A DNA stretch of 64,000 nucleotides, taken from the NCBI GenBank assembly GCA_001566295.1, contig KQ964271.1, positions 124,001-188,000 of the forward strand. Direction: 5' to 3'. The translations under genes and the position numbers were made by a program. Below the pieces are notes generated by a model that saw nothing but the letters and a program-made list of their open reading frames with translations, ran no database searches and was not told the origin of the DNA. How positions within the stretch are numbered: the stretch's first letter is position 1; the number at the start of each line of letters is the position of its first letter. Below are positions 1 to 10,096 of the stretch, one piece after another. This stretch comes from Microdochium bolleyi. Lineage: Eukaryota > Ascomycota > Sordariomycetes > Xylariales > Microdochiaceae.

Positions 1-442
1 GATGGCTTCAGCCTCGATACATAGGCGGGTTATCATCATCATTCATTGTCAACCGATGCAATGTCACGATGCATCTGACATGAGGCGGGCCGCAGCGGAC
101 CTTGTAATTAGGGTCCCTTGTCCAGTACGGAGTACCTTACGGGCCACTCCATTGTATTGGATGCTGGAGGGGACCGGGTCGCCGTAAACGGCCTAGCGTG
201 CGATGAATCATTTTCGATTCATCCCGGGTCCCACAGATGCTCGGCTGGCCCTGGAAAGACGCGGGGTTGGCTACTGAACAACGCTGCACACTAAATACGC
301 CAACTATATAAACAACAGGACAGGACCGTGAGCACGTCATCCACATCACGAACCTCAACATCGACACACACCAGACACCGCTTCTCCAATTCGCCAGCCC
401 GCATTACACCCTTGAACCAGGCAGCCACAAGCCACACCCCCC
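1..442. other. Upstream region of the GST gene
   Basis: No coding feature is recognised in the first 300 bases. The rest is the promoter and 5' leader of the GST gene, with a TATA-like box at 305-312 and a CA/AC-rich leader. Confidence 0.6.
305..312 (+). promoter_or_regulatory. TATA box of GST gene
   Basis: TATATAAA lies 138 bases before the first ATG of the GST ORF and is followed by a C/A-rich leader without another ATG. Assigned by motif and position only. Confidence 0.45.
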
Positions 443-1339
443 ATGAGCACAGACACCACCACCACCACAGCAACAACCACCACCAACACAATGCCCCCCA
501 AGATGGACTACTACGACATCGCCATGGCGCCCCCGGTCGCCCAGACGGCCTGCTCCGTCAACCCCTGGAAGGCCCGCCTGGCCCTCAACTTCAAGGCCGC
601 CGACTACGCCACCACCTGGGTCTCCCTCCCGGACATCCCCTCCGTCCGCGGCTCCCTCGGCGTCCCGCCCTGCCGCCGCCACGCCACCGGCGAGGAGTAC
701 CCGACCTTACCCGTCCTCGTCGACCACAGCACAGGCACCAAGACGGGCGACTCGTTCGATATTGCCGTCTACCTGCACGAGACATACCCCGACGCCGGCG
801 CGGGCAACTTGTTCCCCGCACAGGACGACCCTTCCCTGCCCGAGAGCAAAAAGGTCACGTACACCTTCGGCCAGGAGCTCGCGCCGTGGATGCCGCCGCT
901 GTCGGACCCGCACCCGGACCCGCGGTACGCCGCCTACGCTCGGTTCAACCGCGAGGTCGACCTCGCCTTCACCACGCACGTCGGGCTCATGGGGCAGTTT
1001 ATACCGCTCGACAGCGAGGCCAGCAGGCAGGTTTTCCTCGACCGTGCGGGCCTGACGAGCTGGGAGCAGATCGGCCTGCCCGGGGATGTGCGGAAGGAGA
1101 TGCTGGGCAAGTTTAACGAGACGCTGGCCGACATGGCGCGGCAGCTGTTTAAGAATTCGGAGGAAGGGCCCTGGATCGCGGGGGACAGGGCGACGTATAT
1201 GGATCTGATGCTGGGTGGGTGGCTGATGATGGCGAGCCGGACGATGCCGAAGGAGGAGTGGGAGGCGATCAAGACCGGGAATGGGGGCGTGTTTGGGAGG
1301 CTGTTTGACGCGTTGCAGAAGTGGACGGAGGTCAAGTAG
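443..1339 (+). CDS. Glutathione S-transferase family protein (UstS/LigE-like type)
   Basis: Single-exon ORF of 298 aa. The N-terminal third has a GST thioredoxin fold: the stretch around SVNPWKARLALNFK (about residues 36-50), a YPTLPVLVD segment giving the cis-proline loop, and GDSFDIAVYL with the acidic-Ser pair that binds glutathione. The remainder is a helical C-terminal domain. The SVNPWKAR pattern recalls fungal GSTs related to UstS and bacterial beta-etherases rather than the Ure2 or omega classes; this subclass call is from memory of the family. The first 16 residues are Ser/Thr-rich low complexity, and the ATG at 491 (MPPKMDYY) could be the real start, giving 282 aa. No signal peptide is seen, so it is probably cytosolic. 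Substrate unknown; conjugation or ether cleavage of aromatics is possible. Confidence 0.85.
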   Translation: MSTDTTTTTATTTTNTMPPKMDYYDIAMAPPVAQTACSVNPWKARLALNFKAADYATTWVSLPDIPSVRGSLGVPPCRRHATGEEYPTLPVLVDHSTGTKTGDSFDIAVYLHETYPDAGAGNLFPAQDDPSLPESKKVTYTFGQELAPWMPPLSDPHPDPRYAAYARFNREVDLAFTTHVGLMGQFIPLDSEASRQVFLDRAGLTSWEQIGLPGDVRKEMLGKFNETLADMARQLFKNSEEGPWIAGDRATYMDLMLGGWLMMASRTMPKEEWEAIKTGNGGVFGRLFDALQKWTEVK

Positions 1340-2752
1340 GGACAGGGACTAAAATGCAGGTGGGAGGTGAAAGATGAGTTGGTCTGAATACAAAAATAGA
1401 CATAAAGAAGAAGCCGCTCGCGAACAATGCGACGCATTATACCCTCTCCAGCAGTCAGCTAAATTGGCCTCCGAGTTACTGTTCTTTATTAAAGCTTTAG
1501 CATTGTTTAGGACATCGCAAGTATCCGTGGACACACGGCAGCGTAAAACACCAGTATGGGCAGGACCATGGGTAGTACACAGAGGAAAGTATGTAAAGGT
1601 GCAGGCAGTTGAAGGAAGAGGCTGCTCTGCTAGGACGTAACTTGCATCATCGTCGCACAATAGTTCCGGCAGGAAGCAGCGTAGGCAAAAGATCCGGGCG
1701 GCCTCGGCCGACTGCACGTTCCCAAGCCGTGCTGCTTTACATTCGATGTGCAATGCGTCCGCCTTCATCGTTAGTTCATCCATAATACGGTCCGCACATG
1801 GCCTAGTTTCGGTGCAGAGCCTCATAATACCAGGATTAGAGGCACACTTGAGGTCGTACGGGTGCCCGATCATTCGCCGTGCCTGCAACCCGAGTGGCAT
1901 GCTGACGGCCAGAAGCGGCCGCGTGTGTGCGCCGGACGCATCGTGCTGGACCGTCTCTGCTGGTCTCGTCCTCGCAGAGCTCCCGGCAATAAAGTCCCAG
2001 CCACGCAGTCAATTGTGTGCCTGAGCTTTTACCAGATGCCCGGGTCCAAATGGAGGGGGGCGTCATTCAGGAACGTGGCACAGTAACTTTTTCTTGCAAA
2101 GCAGTTGCGGGTGGGTGTCCGCAGTGGCAGCACTCGAGGGGCGGGCAGGTTACACTTCAGACTTTGGGCCACCCTTGTCCCCGTGGCTGGCAGGCAGTGA
2201 CCCCATTGGCCGGGTTGACATTGTGGTGTGTGAGCAGAGGTGCTTGTCTGGGGGTTGGCCCTGCGTGGTGGTAGGGGTCCTGGTTTACTCCAGTCCGGAG
2301 CCTCAACGTCAGCTTGGACGCTGTGGGCGGTAAAATGTAATTGAGCAGGAAGGAAAACTAAAATCAATAGGCCTACCCAGATGCAATTGACCGTTCCCCC
2401 TGATGGCACAACCAGATCGTGGCTTTCATTATCCCATTGCGGTCACGTTGCATCGCTGTCAGCATCAGGGCAATGCTGTGCGTTGGTAGTGGTTGACTCT
2501 TGCGGGTTCATCGATTCGACGCATGGGACGATTGCTTACTGGACGGGGCTGGTTGACTTTCCACGTCCCGGCCGAGACTCAAAGCACATGCACGCCATAA
2601 TTCTGCCCTGGCTAGACGCGAAAGGGAATGTCCCAAGGTATCATTGTCACGCACACGAAGGAGGGGTCGCCATTGCGGGTGTGGACCTTGTAGGGCTGTG
2701 GCATCCTGTTCGTCTTTGACGGCCGCGAACAATCACGAAGAGCACAAAGATG
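1340..2752. other. Intergenic, no gene recognised
   Basis: About 1.4 kb between the GST and CAP genes. Short overlapping ORFs occur on both strands, but none shows a domain, signal peptide or consistent splice pattern. It should hold the GST 3' UTR and the CAP promoter. Confidence 0.6.
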
Positions 2753-2759
2753 TATATAA
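2753..2759 (+). promoter_or_regulatory. TATA box of CAP-protein gene
   Basis: TATATAA sits 120 bases before the ATG of the CAP protein and is followed by a CA/TC-rich leader that has no ATG before 2879. Confidence 0.55.
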
Positions 2760-2878
2760 GCACCCCGATCTCCCCTCCATCCAGCAACTGACATCTCTAT
2801 AGCATCAGCATCACCATCATCCTCACCTCCAACAGTCCCTCCCACAGCACCTCCAAGACCAACAACCCTCCACCCACC

Positions 2879-3586
2879 ATGAAGCTCTCCCTCGCCATCC
2901 TCGCCACCGCCGCCGCGACCGGCACCACCGCCGCGACCTTCAAGGAGACGGCGCTGAACAAGCACAACGCCGCGCGCGGCCACCACCACGACCTCAAGCT
3001 CAAGTGGAGCGACTCGCTCGCCAAGATCGCCCAGGGCCACGTCAACTCGTGCGAGTTCAAGCACAAGGTCGAGGGCACCTACGGCCAGAACATCGGCTGG
3101 ACGTCCTGGACGGGCGGCACCGCCCCGAGCGCCGTCACCAAGATGTCCGACATGATCGGCAGCGGGTGGTACTCGGGCGAGCTCGCCGCGTACAAGAACT
3201 ACTGGGGAAAGGAGCCGAACATGGACAACTTTGAGAAGTTCGGCCACATGACTCAATTAATCTGGAAATCGACGACCTCAGTTGGCTGCGCATACAAATT
3301 GTGCAACGGGGGCAAGGCCTATTTCTTTGAATGCAACTATCAGGCGCCTGGTGAGTTTTTTCTTTTTTTCTCTTTTTTTTCTCCCTTGTTTTTTTCTCTC
3401 TCCCCCCCTTGCCTTTCCTTCAGCTTTCCTTTATGGCTCCTTTAGTACTTGTAGGCCTATGTTGTTTGTTGTGTTTCCGCGAATCAGTTGAGGCCGGGAA
3501 ATGAACAAAAGTCCTTTATGTGCTAACATTGGTAACCAGGTAACTACGTGGGCCAGTTCGCCAAGAACGTCCCCAAGCCCAGATAG
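2879..3586 (+). CDS. Secreted CAP (SCP/PR-1-like) domain protein
   Basis: Two exons, 2879-3350 and 3540-3586, encode 172 aa. The intron (GTGAGT donor at 3351, branch GCTAAC at 3522-3527, CAG at 3537-3539) has a very T-rich 5' half. Splicing restores the family ending: ECNYQAPG joins NYVGQFAKNV, the CAP2 signature; unspliced, the frame runs into low-complexity sequence. Residues 1-19 form a signal peptide with an Ala/Thr-rich core. HNAARGHHHDLKL and the CAP1 motif GHMTQLIWKSTTSVGCA are clear. The acidic residue usual in the GEN motif is Gln here (YGQNIGW), so one residue of the classic His/Glu cavity tetrad may be missing. CAP proteins bind lipids or sterols outside the cell. This one is short, essentially just the domain. 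Confidence 0.92.
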
Positions 3587-5006
3587 ACGTGTCGCCGGGC
3601 GCAGCGATCCCTCCTATACGCGAGCATGCAAGACCCTTTGAAGGAAAGAGTGTCAGGCAAACCGGCAGCCAAACTGTCGACCCATTCGGGCGGCGGCGCG
3701 CCATCAACTTCAAAGAAAAACTTCTTCCAAAAGGGGCAGCTTCGCTGAGCTGCTTTTCTCCTTTCCTATGTACTTTCGCTCATGTCGTCTTTGTTTTCTT
3801 CTTGCCCTACTCTAAGGGTATACCATCTTCTATGCTTGTACATACTTTACCGCTTGGGCCTGTTTCTCCTAGAAATGCCCAGGTACATATATAGAAAGCA
3901 CAATATATAGCCCATCACGTCTCTCCTGTCTGTCATGAAAAGCATGCTCAATCACGCGCGCCGTTCTGCTTGCTATTACCATGAGGTACCAGCGAGAAAT
4001 CCTGGGGTCTCGGCCAATGTTTCTTTGCCCAGCACACCGGAACCCACAGCTCTGGATTAATATAGTTACTCGCACATCGAATCGTGTATCCAACGCCCCA
4101 GCAGCCTCCTCTCCCATTCTCTACACATCGCAGCTCACCCTCTGCGTACTTCCCTTTGCCGTCCTGCACCAATCCTGACTAATCACACAACCCTTCACCA
4201 CCGCCAGGCAATAAGAGACAGGCCTCGGCCGTAAGCTCGCCGAGCCGCGCGCGGGAATCGGCCTGGTTTCCTCGCATGGAGCGAGGTCATGACACATACT
4301 GTTTCGAAACGTGCCGGCCCTGATCCGTCGCGTGGGAATGTTCGAGCTAAAAGATGATGGGGGTTCCTGTTTCGGCAGGAGGTGATTTGAGCTACAGGGT
4401 GCGGAGATGGCCAAGTCCGCCGGGGCTCGGCGCTCCGAGGCGGCGGGGTGGGGCCGACGGTCCAGGGCTTCACGGTGTTCGTGTGTGTGTTGCAGGTGCG
4501 GTGTGCCGTTGGCAGTGAGCTGGATGACAGTCATATATAAGTCCAGCAAATAGTTCCTGGTGCTCTCCTTCAAACTCGGCAAGTGCCCGTGGAAAGACGG
4601 CCCTCTTTTGTATCTCGGCAACTCCCCGAGGAAAGACAGGCCGAGGTTGCCACACCCGCACAGGGCGACGACTCCACTTGCCTTCGGAACGGGTCCCGAT
4701 TCCCGCAGGTGCCCTCGAGTCTCCTATTCCCGTTATCTCGGCCACCCCCTGGTGGGCCCGCGTCATCGGGGTCGCAGTTGGTTGCTTGCAATTCTTTCCC
4801 CTCCGCCTTGCGGCTCTTCTTGATCCATTTGTCCCCCCTCGACAACTATTTTGCCCCGACTTCGAGGTCTTGGCATTGACCACAACGGGGACAGCAACAA
4901 GAAGGCACACCCAACCTTAGCGTATAATGCGTACCGTGGCTGGCGTCTCAGCTCTGACTTGGTCATTTTCGAGGTAGAGCTGGACCGACTAGTACTGTGT
5001 ACCACC
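3587..5006. other. Intergenic, no gene recognised
   Basis: About 1.4 kb between the CAP gene and the MFS gene. An imperfect duplication (CGGCAA...GGAAAGAC occurring twice) lies at about 4577-4640. ORFs here overlap on both strands and look random; no domain is seen. Confidence 0.55.
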
Positions 5007-6875
5007 ATGCCGGCGGAAAAGCAGTCCCGAGACCGGAGCTCGTCCTCGAGCACCGACTACACCGCCGTCACGGGCAGCCACCCCGATAAGGACCATGCCA
5101 ACGACGAGATGTCGAATGCCGTCGGCCAGGACAAAGACCTCGAGGCGGGCCGAGATTCACGTGCTGGAAGAAACAATGCGCCGCCAATGCCAACCGGCCT
5201 GGCGAGCCACGACGGCCTAGAGATGCTGTCGCGGGAGCCCACGCGCGGCAGTCGCCGAGGCAGCCTTGACGAGACCGATGCCGACACTGGGGACCGCAGA
5301 CAATCTCGACCTCACAGCACGACAACAAGCGAGGTCGACCACACCGAAATACGCCCAGCCCCAGCAAGCCGGACACAGAGCCGGGCGTCGACCTCGCGCA
5401 ACAGCACCTCCGCAGCAGCAGCATCCGCCCCGCTCGCCCAGATCACGAGCGTCATCGAGATCCCCGACAGCTTCTACGACACGCTCAGCAAGCGGCGCAA
5501 GATCATGCTCGTGTGCTTCTGCTCCTTCGCTGCGTTCCTCTCGCCCATTTCGAGCACGGCCAACCTGTCCGCAACGCCCGAGATCGCGCACGAGTTCACC
5601 ACGACGGGCAGCGTCATCAACCTCTCCAACGCACTGTACCTGCTCTTCATGGGCATCAGCCCCATGTTCGTCGGGCCCCTGAGCCAGGTCTTTGGCCGGC
5701 GCGCCGTCAACATCGTCGCGTCCTGGGGATTCCTCGCGGCGTCCATCGGCTCCGCCCTCTCCCCGAACATCACCTGCTTCTTCGTCATGCGGGTCATCAC
5801 CGCTGTCTTTGGCACGGCTTTTATCCTCGCTGGCAACGCCGTCGTGTCCGACATCTACCGGCCCGTCGAGCGCGGGACCGCCACAGGGTTCCTCCTCATT
5901 GGGATGCTTGTCGGGCCGGCGTTCGGGCCCTTCATCGGCGGCGTAATCGTCACCTACACCTCCTGGCGTGTTATTTTCTGGGTGCAGACCGGCCTCGCCG
6001 TCCTCGCCCTGCTCGGGTCGTACCTAATTCTGCCTGAGACCATCTACCATAAGCGCTGGGACGACCTCGCCGGCTTCTCCGGGACTCAGCGCGCCCGCGC
6101 GCTCGGCCACATGGTCAACCCACTGCGCGTCATCCGGCTGTGGCGCTACCCCAACGTCCTCCTCGCCGGGCTCGCATCGTCCAGCCTGCTGTGGAACATG
6201 TATTCCTTACTAGCTCCCGTGCGCTACGTCCTGAATCCGCGGTACAACCTCACGACGCCCATGCAAGGCGGCTTGTTCTACCTCGCGCCAGGGGTAGGCT
6301 ATCTGACGGGTACGTTCTTCGGCGGGAGGTGGTCCGACTTCATGGTGCGCCGGTGGATCGCGAAGCGCGGCGGAGAGCGTGTAGCAGAGGACAGGCTCCG
6401 CGCTGCCGTGCCTGGCATAGTCGTCGTCGCGGCGTGCATCCTCGTGTACGGGTGGACCGTGGAGAAGGAGGTTGGGGGGATCCCGCTGACCGTCGTCGTC
6501 ATGTTCCTGCAGGGCGTGGCCCAGCTCCAATGCTTTCCAAGTTTGAATAGCTATTGTCTCGACGTGATGCCAGGCCGGAGCGCCGAGGTGATTGGGGCCA
6601 ACTACGCGATGCGGTATCTGGCGGCGACGGTGAGCATCGCGGTGGTGCTGCCGGCGATGGAGCGGATTGGGGTGGGGTGGTTCTCGACCATTTCGGCAGC
6701 GCTGATGGTCGCGGCGAGCTTCGGGACGGTGTACAATGTGCGGTATGGTCGGGAGATGAGAGATAAGGTCGATGAGCGGAAGAGGGTGAAGCTCGAGATG
6801 GAGAGGGAGAGGAGGAGGAGGAAGCTCGAGGGTGGGGCGGATGCCGTTGTGGGGCCGATGGAGACGGGGAAGTAG
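5007..6875 (+). CDS. MFS transporter, DHA1-like drug:H+ antiporter
   Basis: Intronless, 622 aa from the ATG at 5007, which has an ideal context (ACCACCATGC). The frame stays open upstream to 4851, but that extension is atypical and was not used. About 150 residues of hydrophilic, Ser/Asp/Arg-rich cytosolic N-terminus precede the membrane part. The core begins near SKRRKIMLVCFCSFAAFLSP and has about 12 hydrophobic segments. A motif-A-like loop (GPLSQVFGRRAVN) follows TM2, and an antiporter motif C (GMLVGPAFGPFIGG) lies in TM5. The C-terminus is a charged tail. Fungal DHA1 proteins of this type export small hydrophobic molecules by proton antiport or import polyamine-like compounds; the substrate cannot be read from sequence. 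No neighbouring biosynthetic gene fixes its role. Confidence 0.9.
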   Translation: MPAEKQSRDRSSSSSTDYTAVTGSHPDKDHANDEMSNAVGQDKDLEAGRDSRAGRNNAPPMPTGLASHDGLEMLSREPTRGSRRGSLDETDADTGDRRQSRPHSTTTSEVDHTEIRPAPASRTQSRASTSRNSTSAAAASAPLAQITSVIEIPDSFYDTLSKRRKIMLVCFCSFAAFLSPISSTANLSATPEIAHEFTTTGSVINLSNALYLLFMGISPMFVGPLSQVFGRRAVNIVASWGFLAASIGSALSPNITCFFVMRVITAVFGTAFILAGNAVVSDIYRPVERGTATGFLLIGMLVGPAFGPFIGGVIVTYTSWRVIFWVQTGLAVLALLGSYLILPETIYHKRWDDLAGFSGTQRARALGHMVNPLRVIRLWRYPNVLLAGLASSSLLWNMYSLLAPVRYVLNPRYNLTTPMQGGLFYLAPGVGYLTGTFFGGRWSDFMVRRWIAKRGGERVAEDRLRAAVPGIVVVAACILVYGWTVEKEVGGIPLTVVVMFLQGVAQLQCFPSLNSYCLDVMPGRSAEVIGANYAMRYLAATVSIAVVLPAMERIGVGWFSTISAALMVAASFGTVYNVRYGREMRDKVDERKRVKLEMERERRRRKLEGGADAVVGPMETGK

Positions 6876-7143
6876 CGATCAATGATATCGAACATTGAGT
6901 GTCGATAGCTGTGGATTGAGGGACCTTGATGCCTTGGTGCCTTGACGGAACAATGTTTGTTCAGGGCCGTGACTTGCCAGTTTAGCTGCGGCTCATCATC
7001 GCCGTCGGCGGCGCCTCCCGCCACAGCCACACGTCGTCCACCCCTGTAGCACAACATCGACCACCAGCCTGTCATGCATCACCAGTCCATCACCCATCAA
7101 TCATCCCCCACCGACCATCACTCCGACCGTGACCATCACCGCC

Positions 7144-7821
7144 ATGGCTGACACGACTCGCCCCGAGACGCCCCCTCCTGGAACCGACATCAGCACGGTT
7201 GGCAAATACCCGTTCTTCCTTTACCGGAAGGCATGCGTGGCAGCCGCTGCCCGGAACTACGACGAGGCTAACGATCTGTCTCACTGGCTCCTCATGCAGC
7301 CAGACTGCTCCCCCAGGTGCGAGGCCGGCGCCCACCTCATCCTCGCGCACGCCCCCGACTACGCAGAGATGCAGCTCGAGCACGCCGAGCGCGGCCTCAA
7401 GATCTACGAGGCCGTCGAACCACAGATCCCTGGCGAGAACCCCCGCCGCGAGAATATCGTCTGGTCACTCCAGCGCGCGCGTACCATCGTCAACACGGCC
7501 CGGGAGCGTCTCAAGGAGCGCGAAAAGAACCCAGAGCACTACACCGAGGAGGAGGTCAAGGCCATGGACCAGGCATACCTATACGACTTCTGGGAGCAGG
7601 AGGCCGATGCCGCAGCCGAGACTGCGAAAGCCTTCCTCTATGATGAGGGTGTCCGCTACTGGCTCGACAGAATCCAAGCCGCAGTCGCCGAGGGAGACAG
7701 GGCGATGCTCTGGGTCCGAATCGCAAATCTGGAGGAACAATCGCAGCCCTCCAGGGCATTTCACTGGAATCCGAGCAGGGTTGCTGCTGGCCGTGCTCGT
7801 TGCGTTTGGACCGCTCTTTAA
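7144..7821 (+). CDS. Hypothetical helical protein; 3' end uncertain
   Basis: ORF of 225 aa from the ATG at 7144 (context GCCATGG). I do not recognise a named family. It is rich in alpha-helix and charged residues, with Ala/Glu-rich stretches (about residues 40-110) suggesting a TPR-like or helical-bundle fold, and no signal peptide. The last 25 residues look unlike the rest. Beyond codon LEE near 7737 the two other frames hold better protein-like sequence: first IAALQGISLESEQG, then LLLAVLVAFGPLFKLV ending at a stop at 7846-7848. The true product may therefore end in a hydrophobic tail-anchor-like helix, reached through two one-base shifts (see findings). The ORF at 7869-8408 downstream is not convincingly linked. 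Confidence 0.6.
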   Translation: MADTTRPETPPPGTDISTVGKYPFFLYRKACVAAAARNYDEANDLSHWLLMQPDCSPRCEAGAHLILAHAPDYAEMQLEHAERGLKIYEAVEPQIPGENPRRENIVWSLQRARTIVNTARERLKEREKNPEHYTEEEVKAMDQAYLYDFWEQEADAAAETAKAFLYDEGVRYWLDRIQAAVAEGDRAMLWVRIANLEEQSQPSRAFHWNPSRVAAGRARCVWTAL

Positions 7822-7848
7822 GTTGGTTGGCCACGGAACCCAGCTGTA

Positions 7849-8757
7849 ATCAGGCTTAACCATTTGCGGTGGAGGACAAAAGTCCACGATACTCAGGTAC
7901 TCAGGTTCAACAGCCTCCTCATGCGCCAGGTTTTGAGCAAAGAATCACCTTGAAACGCTGTTCACAATGCAGGAGCATATCTAGCATTGGACAAGATACA
8001 AATGCGAATGGAGGAGGGTTCATAGGGGAAGTAGCACACAAAGACAGATCTCCCACGCCATCCGCCACGCGCACGGATATGACTGCAGAGCGCTGCTTGG
8101 CGAGTGCCGCGCTTAGGAAGGCGAAGGATAAGATTGATAAGCGGATGCAGGTGAGGCTCGAGGCGGAGAAGGAAAGGATGAGGATCCCTGCCCTCATTGA
8201 ACGCGAATGTGACGCCGATGTGGCCACCGATATAGCCGTCGGAGTTAGACCACCGGCGCTAGCAGACTGCCAAATTGAGACGCTGCACAAAGAGTATTAT
8301 CGCCGGCTAGCTCCGGGTGGCGTCACTGATCATGCTCCCTTCTCCCCCCTCCGTCAGCAAACAACCCCTTTCTGGAAAGTCAGCCTGAAGGGGAAATTTT
8401 GGAGTTAAGCTCGGCGCGGAGAACCGCTGCTTTCTCTCCGAGTGGCGCGATATCGCGAGGTTCGGGAGTCCATACTCGCGCATGCAGGCAGGATCGGTAC
8501 ATTGATTCTGTCCATGATGCTTGCGTGGATGTCACGTAGACGGATTGCCAATCGTGCTGGTGCAGTCTATATATTGCGGCCTCCCACGAGCATTTCGTGA
8601 GCTTGATATTCCCATCACCAACATCATCATCACCAGTAACAACAGTAGACATACACCTACGGCAACCATTGCTTACTGTTCAATTCCCCAATATCCTTCG
8701 ACCATACCAACTGCAACGCTCCATTCAAATACCTTACCTATAAACATCCCCATCGCC
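7849..8757. other. Intergenic or promoter of the NmrA-like gene
   Basis: An open frame at 7869-8408 (+) has no recognisable domain, although its Glu/Lys-rich middle could be a remnant exon. The distal part is a promoter with TATATA at 8568-8573, followed by an ACC/CAT-rich leader. Confidence 0.45.
8568..8573 (+). promoter_or_regulatory. TATA-like box of NmrA-like gene
   Basis: TATATA 185 bases upstream of the ATG at 8758. Assigned by position and motif only. Confidence 0.35.
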
Positions 8758-9811
8758 ATGTCTCACGTCAAGAACATTGCCATTGTCGGTGTAAGTCCCC
8801 TCTCACCCACACATATGACCACCACCACCACCACCACCACCACCACCGTCACGAATTATTCACTAACACCACCCACAGGCCACCGGCACCGTCGGCGCAT
8901 TCATCACCAAGTCCCTCCTCGCGACCGGGAAGCACTCCGTCACGGCTCTCACCCGCTCCGCCGCCAACCCCGACGCCTTCCCCGCGGGCCTCCAGCTCGC
9001 CGAGATCTCGTACTCGGACCCGGCCACCATCGTGCGCGCCCTGCGCGGCCAGGACGTGCTCATCATCACCATGTCCGTCCACGCGTCCGCCGAGTCGCAG
9101 CTGACCCTCATCGACGCCGCCGCCGACGCGGGCGTGCCCTACGTCATGCCCAACGACTGGGGCTTCGACGTGTCCCGCGACGACATGTACCGCGACGCCT
9201 TCTTCCACCTCGACTCCAAGGCGGCCCGCGCACGCATCGAGCAGCGCGGCGTCAGCGCCTGGGTCAGCGTCATCTGCGGGTTCTGGTACGAGCACAGCCT
9301 CGGCTGCGGCCTCGGCACGTTCGGCATCGACTGGGACAAGCGCGAGGCCGTGCTGCTCGACGGCGGGGACGCCACGCGCATGAACACGTCGACGTGCGCG
9401 TACGTCGGGCAGGCCGTGGCCGCGCTGCTGTCGCTGCCCGAGAAGGCCGCCGAGTCCGCCGCCGGTGGCGCCAGCCTGGAGCAGTTCAAGAACGACTACG
9501 TCCGTATTTCCGAGTTCACCGTGACGCAGCGGGAGATGCTCGACGCGGTGCAGCGCGCGACGGCCACCGCGGACGCGGACTGGGCCATCACCCACGAGGA
9601 CTCGCGCGAGCGGTACAAGCGCGCCGCCGCCGAGGTCGTCAAGGGCAACTACGCCCTGTTCGAGACGGCCATGTACTCGCGCGTGTGGTTCCCCGATGGG
9701 AGCAGCCTGTACGAGGACCGGGGGTTGCATGATGAGATCCTGGGGCTGCAGAGGGATGGGCTGGACGAGGCGACGAAGAGGGCTGTCGAGAGGGGTCTGA
9801 AGGGTTACTGA
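8758..9811 (+). CDS. NmrA-like / isoflavone reductase-like NAD(P)-binding protein
   Basis: Two exons, 8758-8790 and 8879-9811, give 321 aa. Splicing the 88-base intron (GTAAGT donor, CACAG acceptor) joins MSHVKNIAIVG to ATGTVGAFITKSLL and creates the dinucleotide-binding motif GATGTVG at the start of a Rossmann fold. After it come a Thr-Arg strand end, an acidic-residue segment (SYSDPATIVRALRGQDVLII) and a helix, as in NmrA/PCBER-type atypical short-chain dehydrogenases. Such proteins either reduce aromatic ethers and isoflavonoids or act as redox sensors (NmrA in nitrogen control). The catalytic Tyr/Lys pair cannot be assigned by eye, so a sensor role is equally possible. The intron contains an (ACC)10 microsatellite. 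The 403-aa ORF beginning at 8521 in another frame is a shadow. Confidence 0.88.
8818..8847 (+). repeat. (ACC)10 microsatellite in intron
   Basis: Ten perfect ACC units lie inside the only intron of the NmrA-like gene, 27 bases after the donor. The array occupies a third of the intron. Confidence 0.9.
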
Positions 9812-10096
9812 TGGCGCAGGTATTTGCAATCGCAAATATAGACTTGCCCGCGACTGACTTTTGTGTTTGGTCTTTTGAGGTAGTTGCTTGTTTTCATTGC
9901 ACGTGAGCGGACATAGACACGATGGGACATTTTAATGGAATCATGTGTTTGTTGGCTATTATGTGGTAGAATGCATCGCGTTGATTCGTAACTGTGATCG
10001 AAGCCAACTATCGGCCCGACAATGAACGTCTGAAAATCATACTAGGACTAGGTATCGCATGTGAACAACAATCAACCCTCATCAACCAGCAACCGC

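Noticed and set aside
7869..8408. 179-aa ORF downstream of the hypothetical gene
   Set aside because: No clear start context or domain, and no splice pair links it to either neighbour. Possibly a remnant exon but unsupported.
8849..9835. 328-aa minus-strand frame and 403-aa plus-strand frame (8521-9732)
   Set aside because: Both overlap the NmrA-like exon. Val/Gly/Arg/His-rich shadow composition; only the spliced frame gives the dinucleotide-binding motif.
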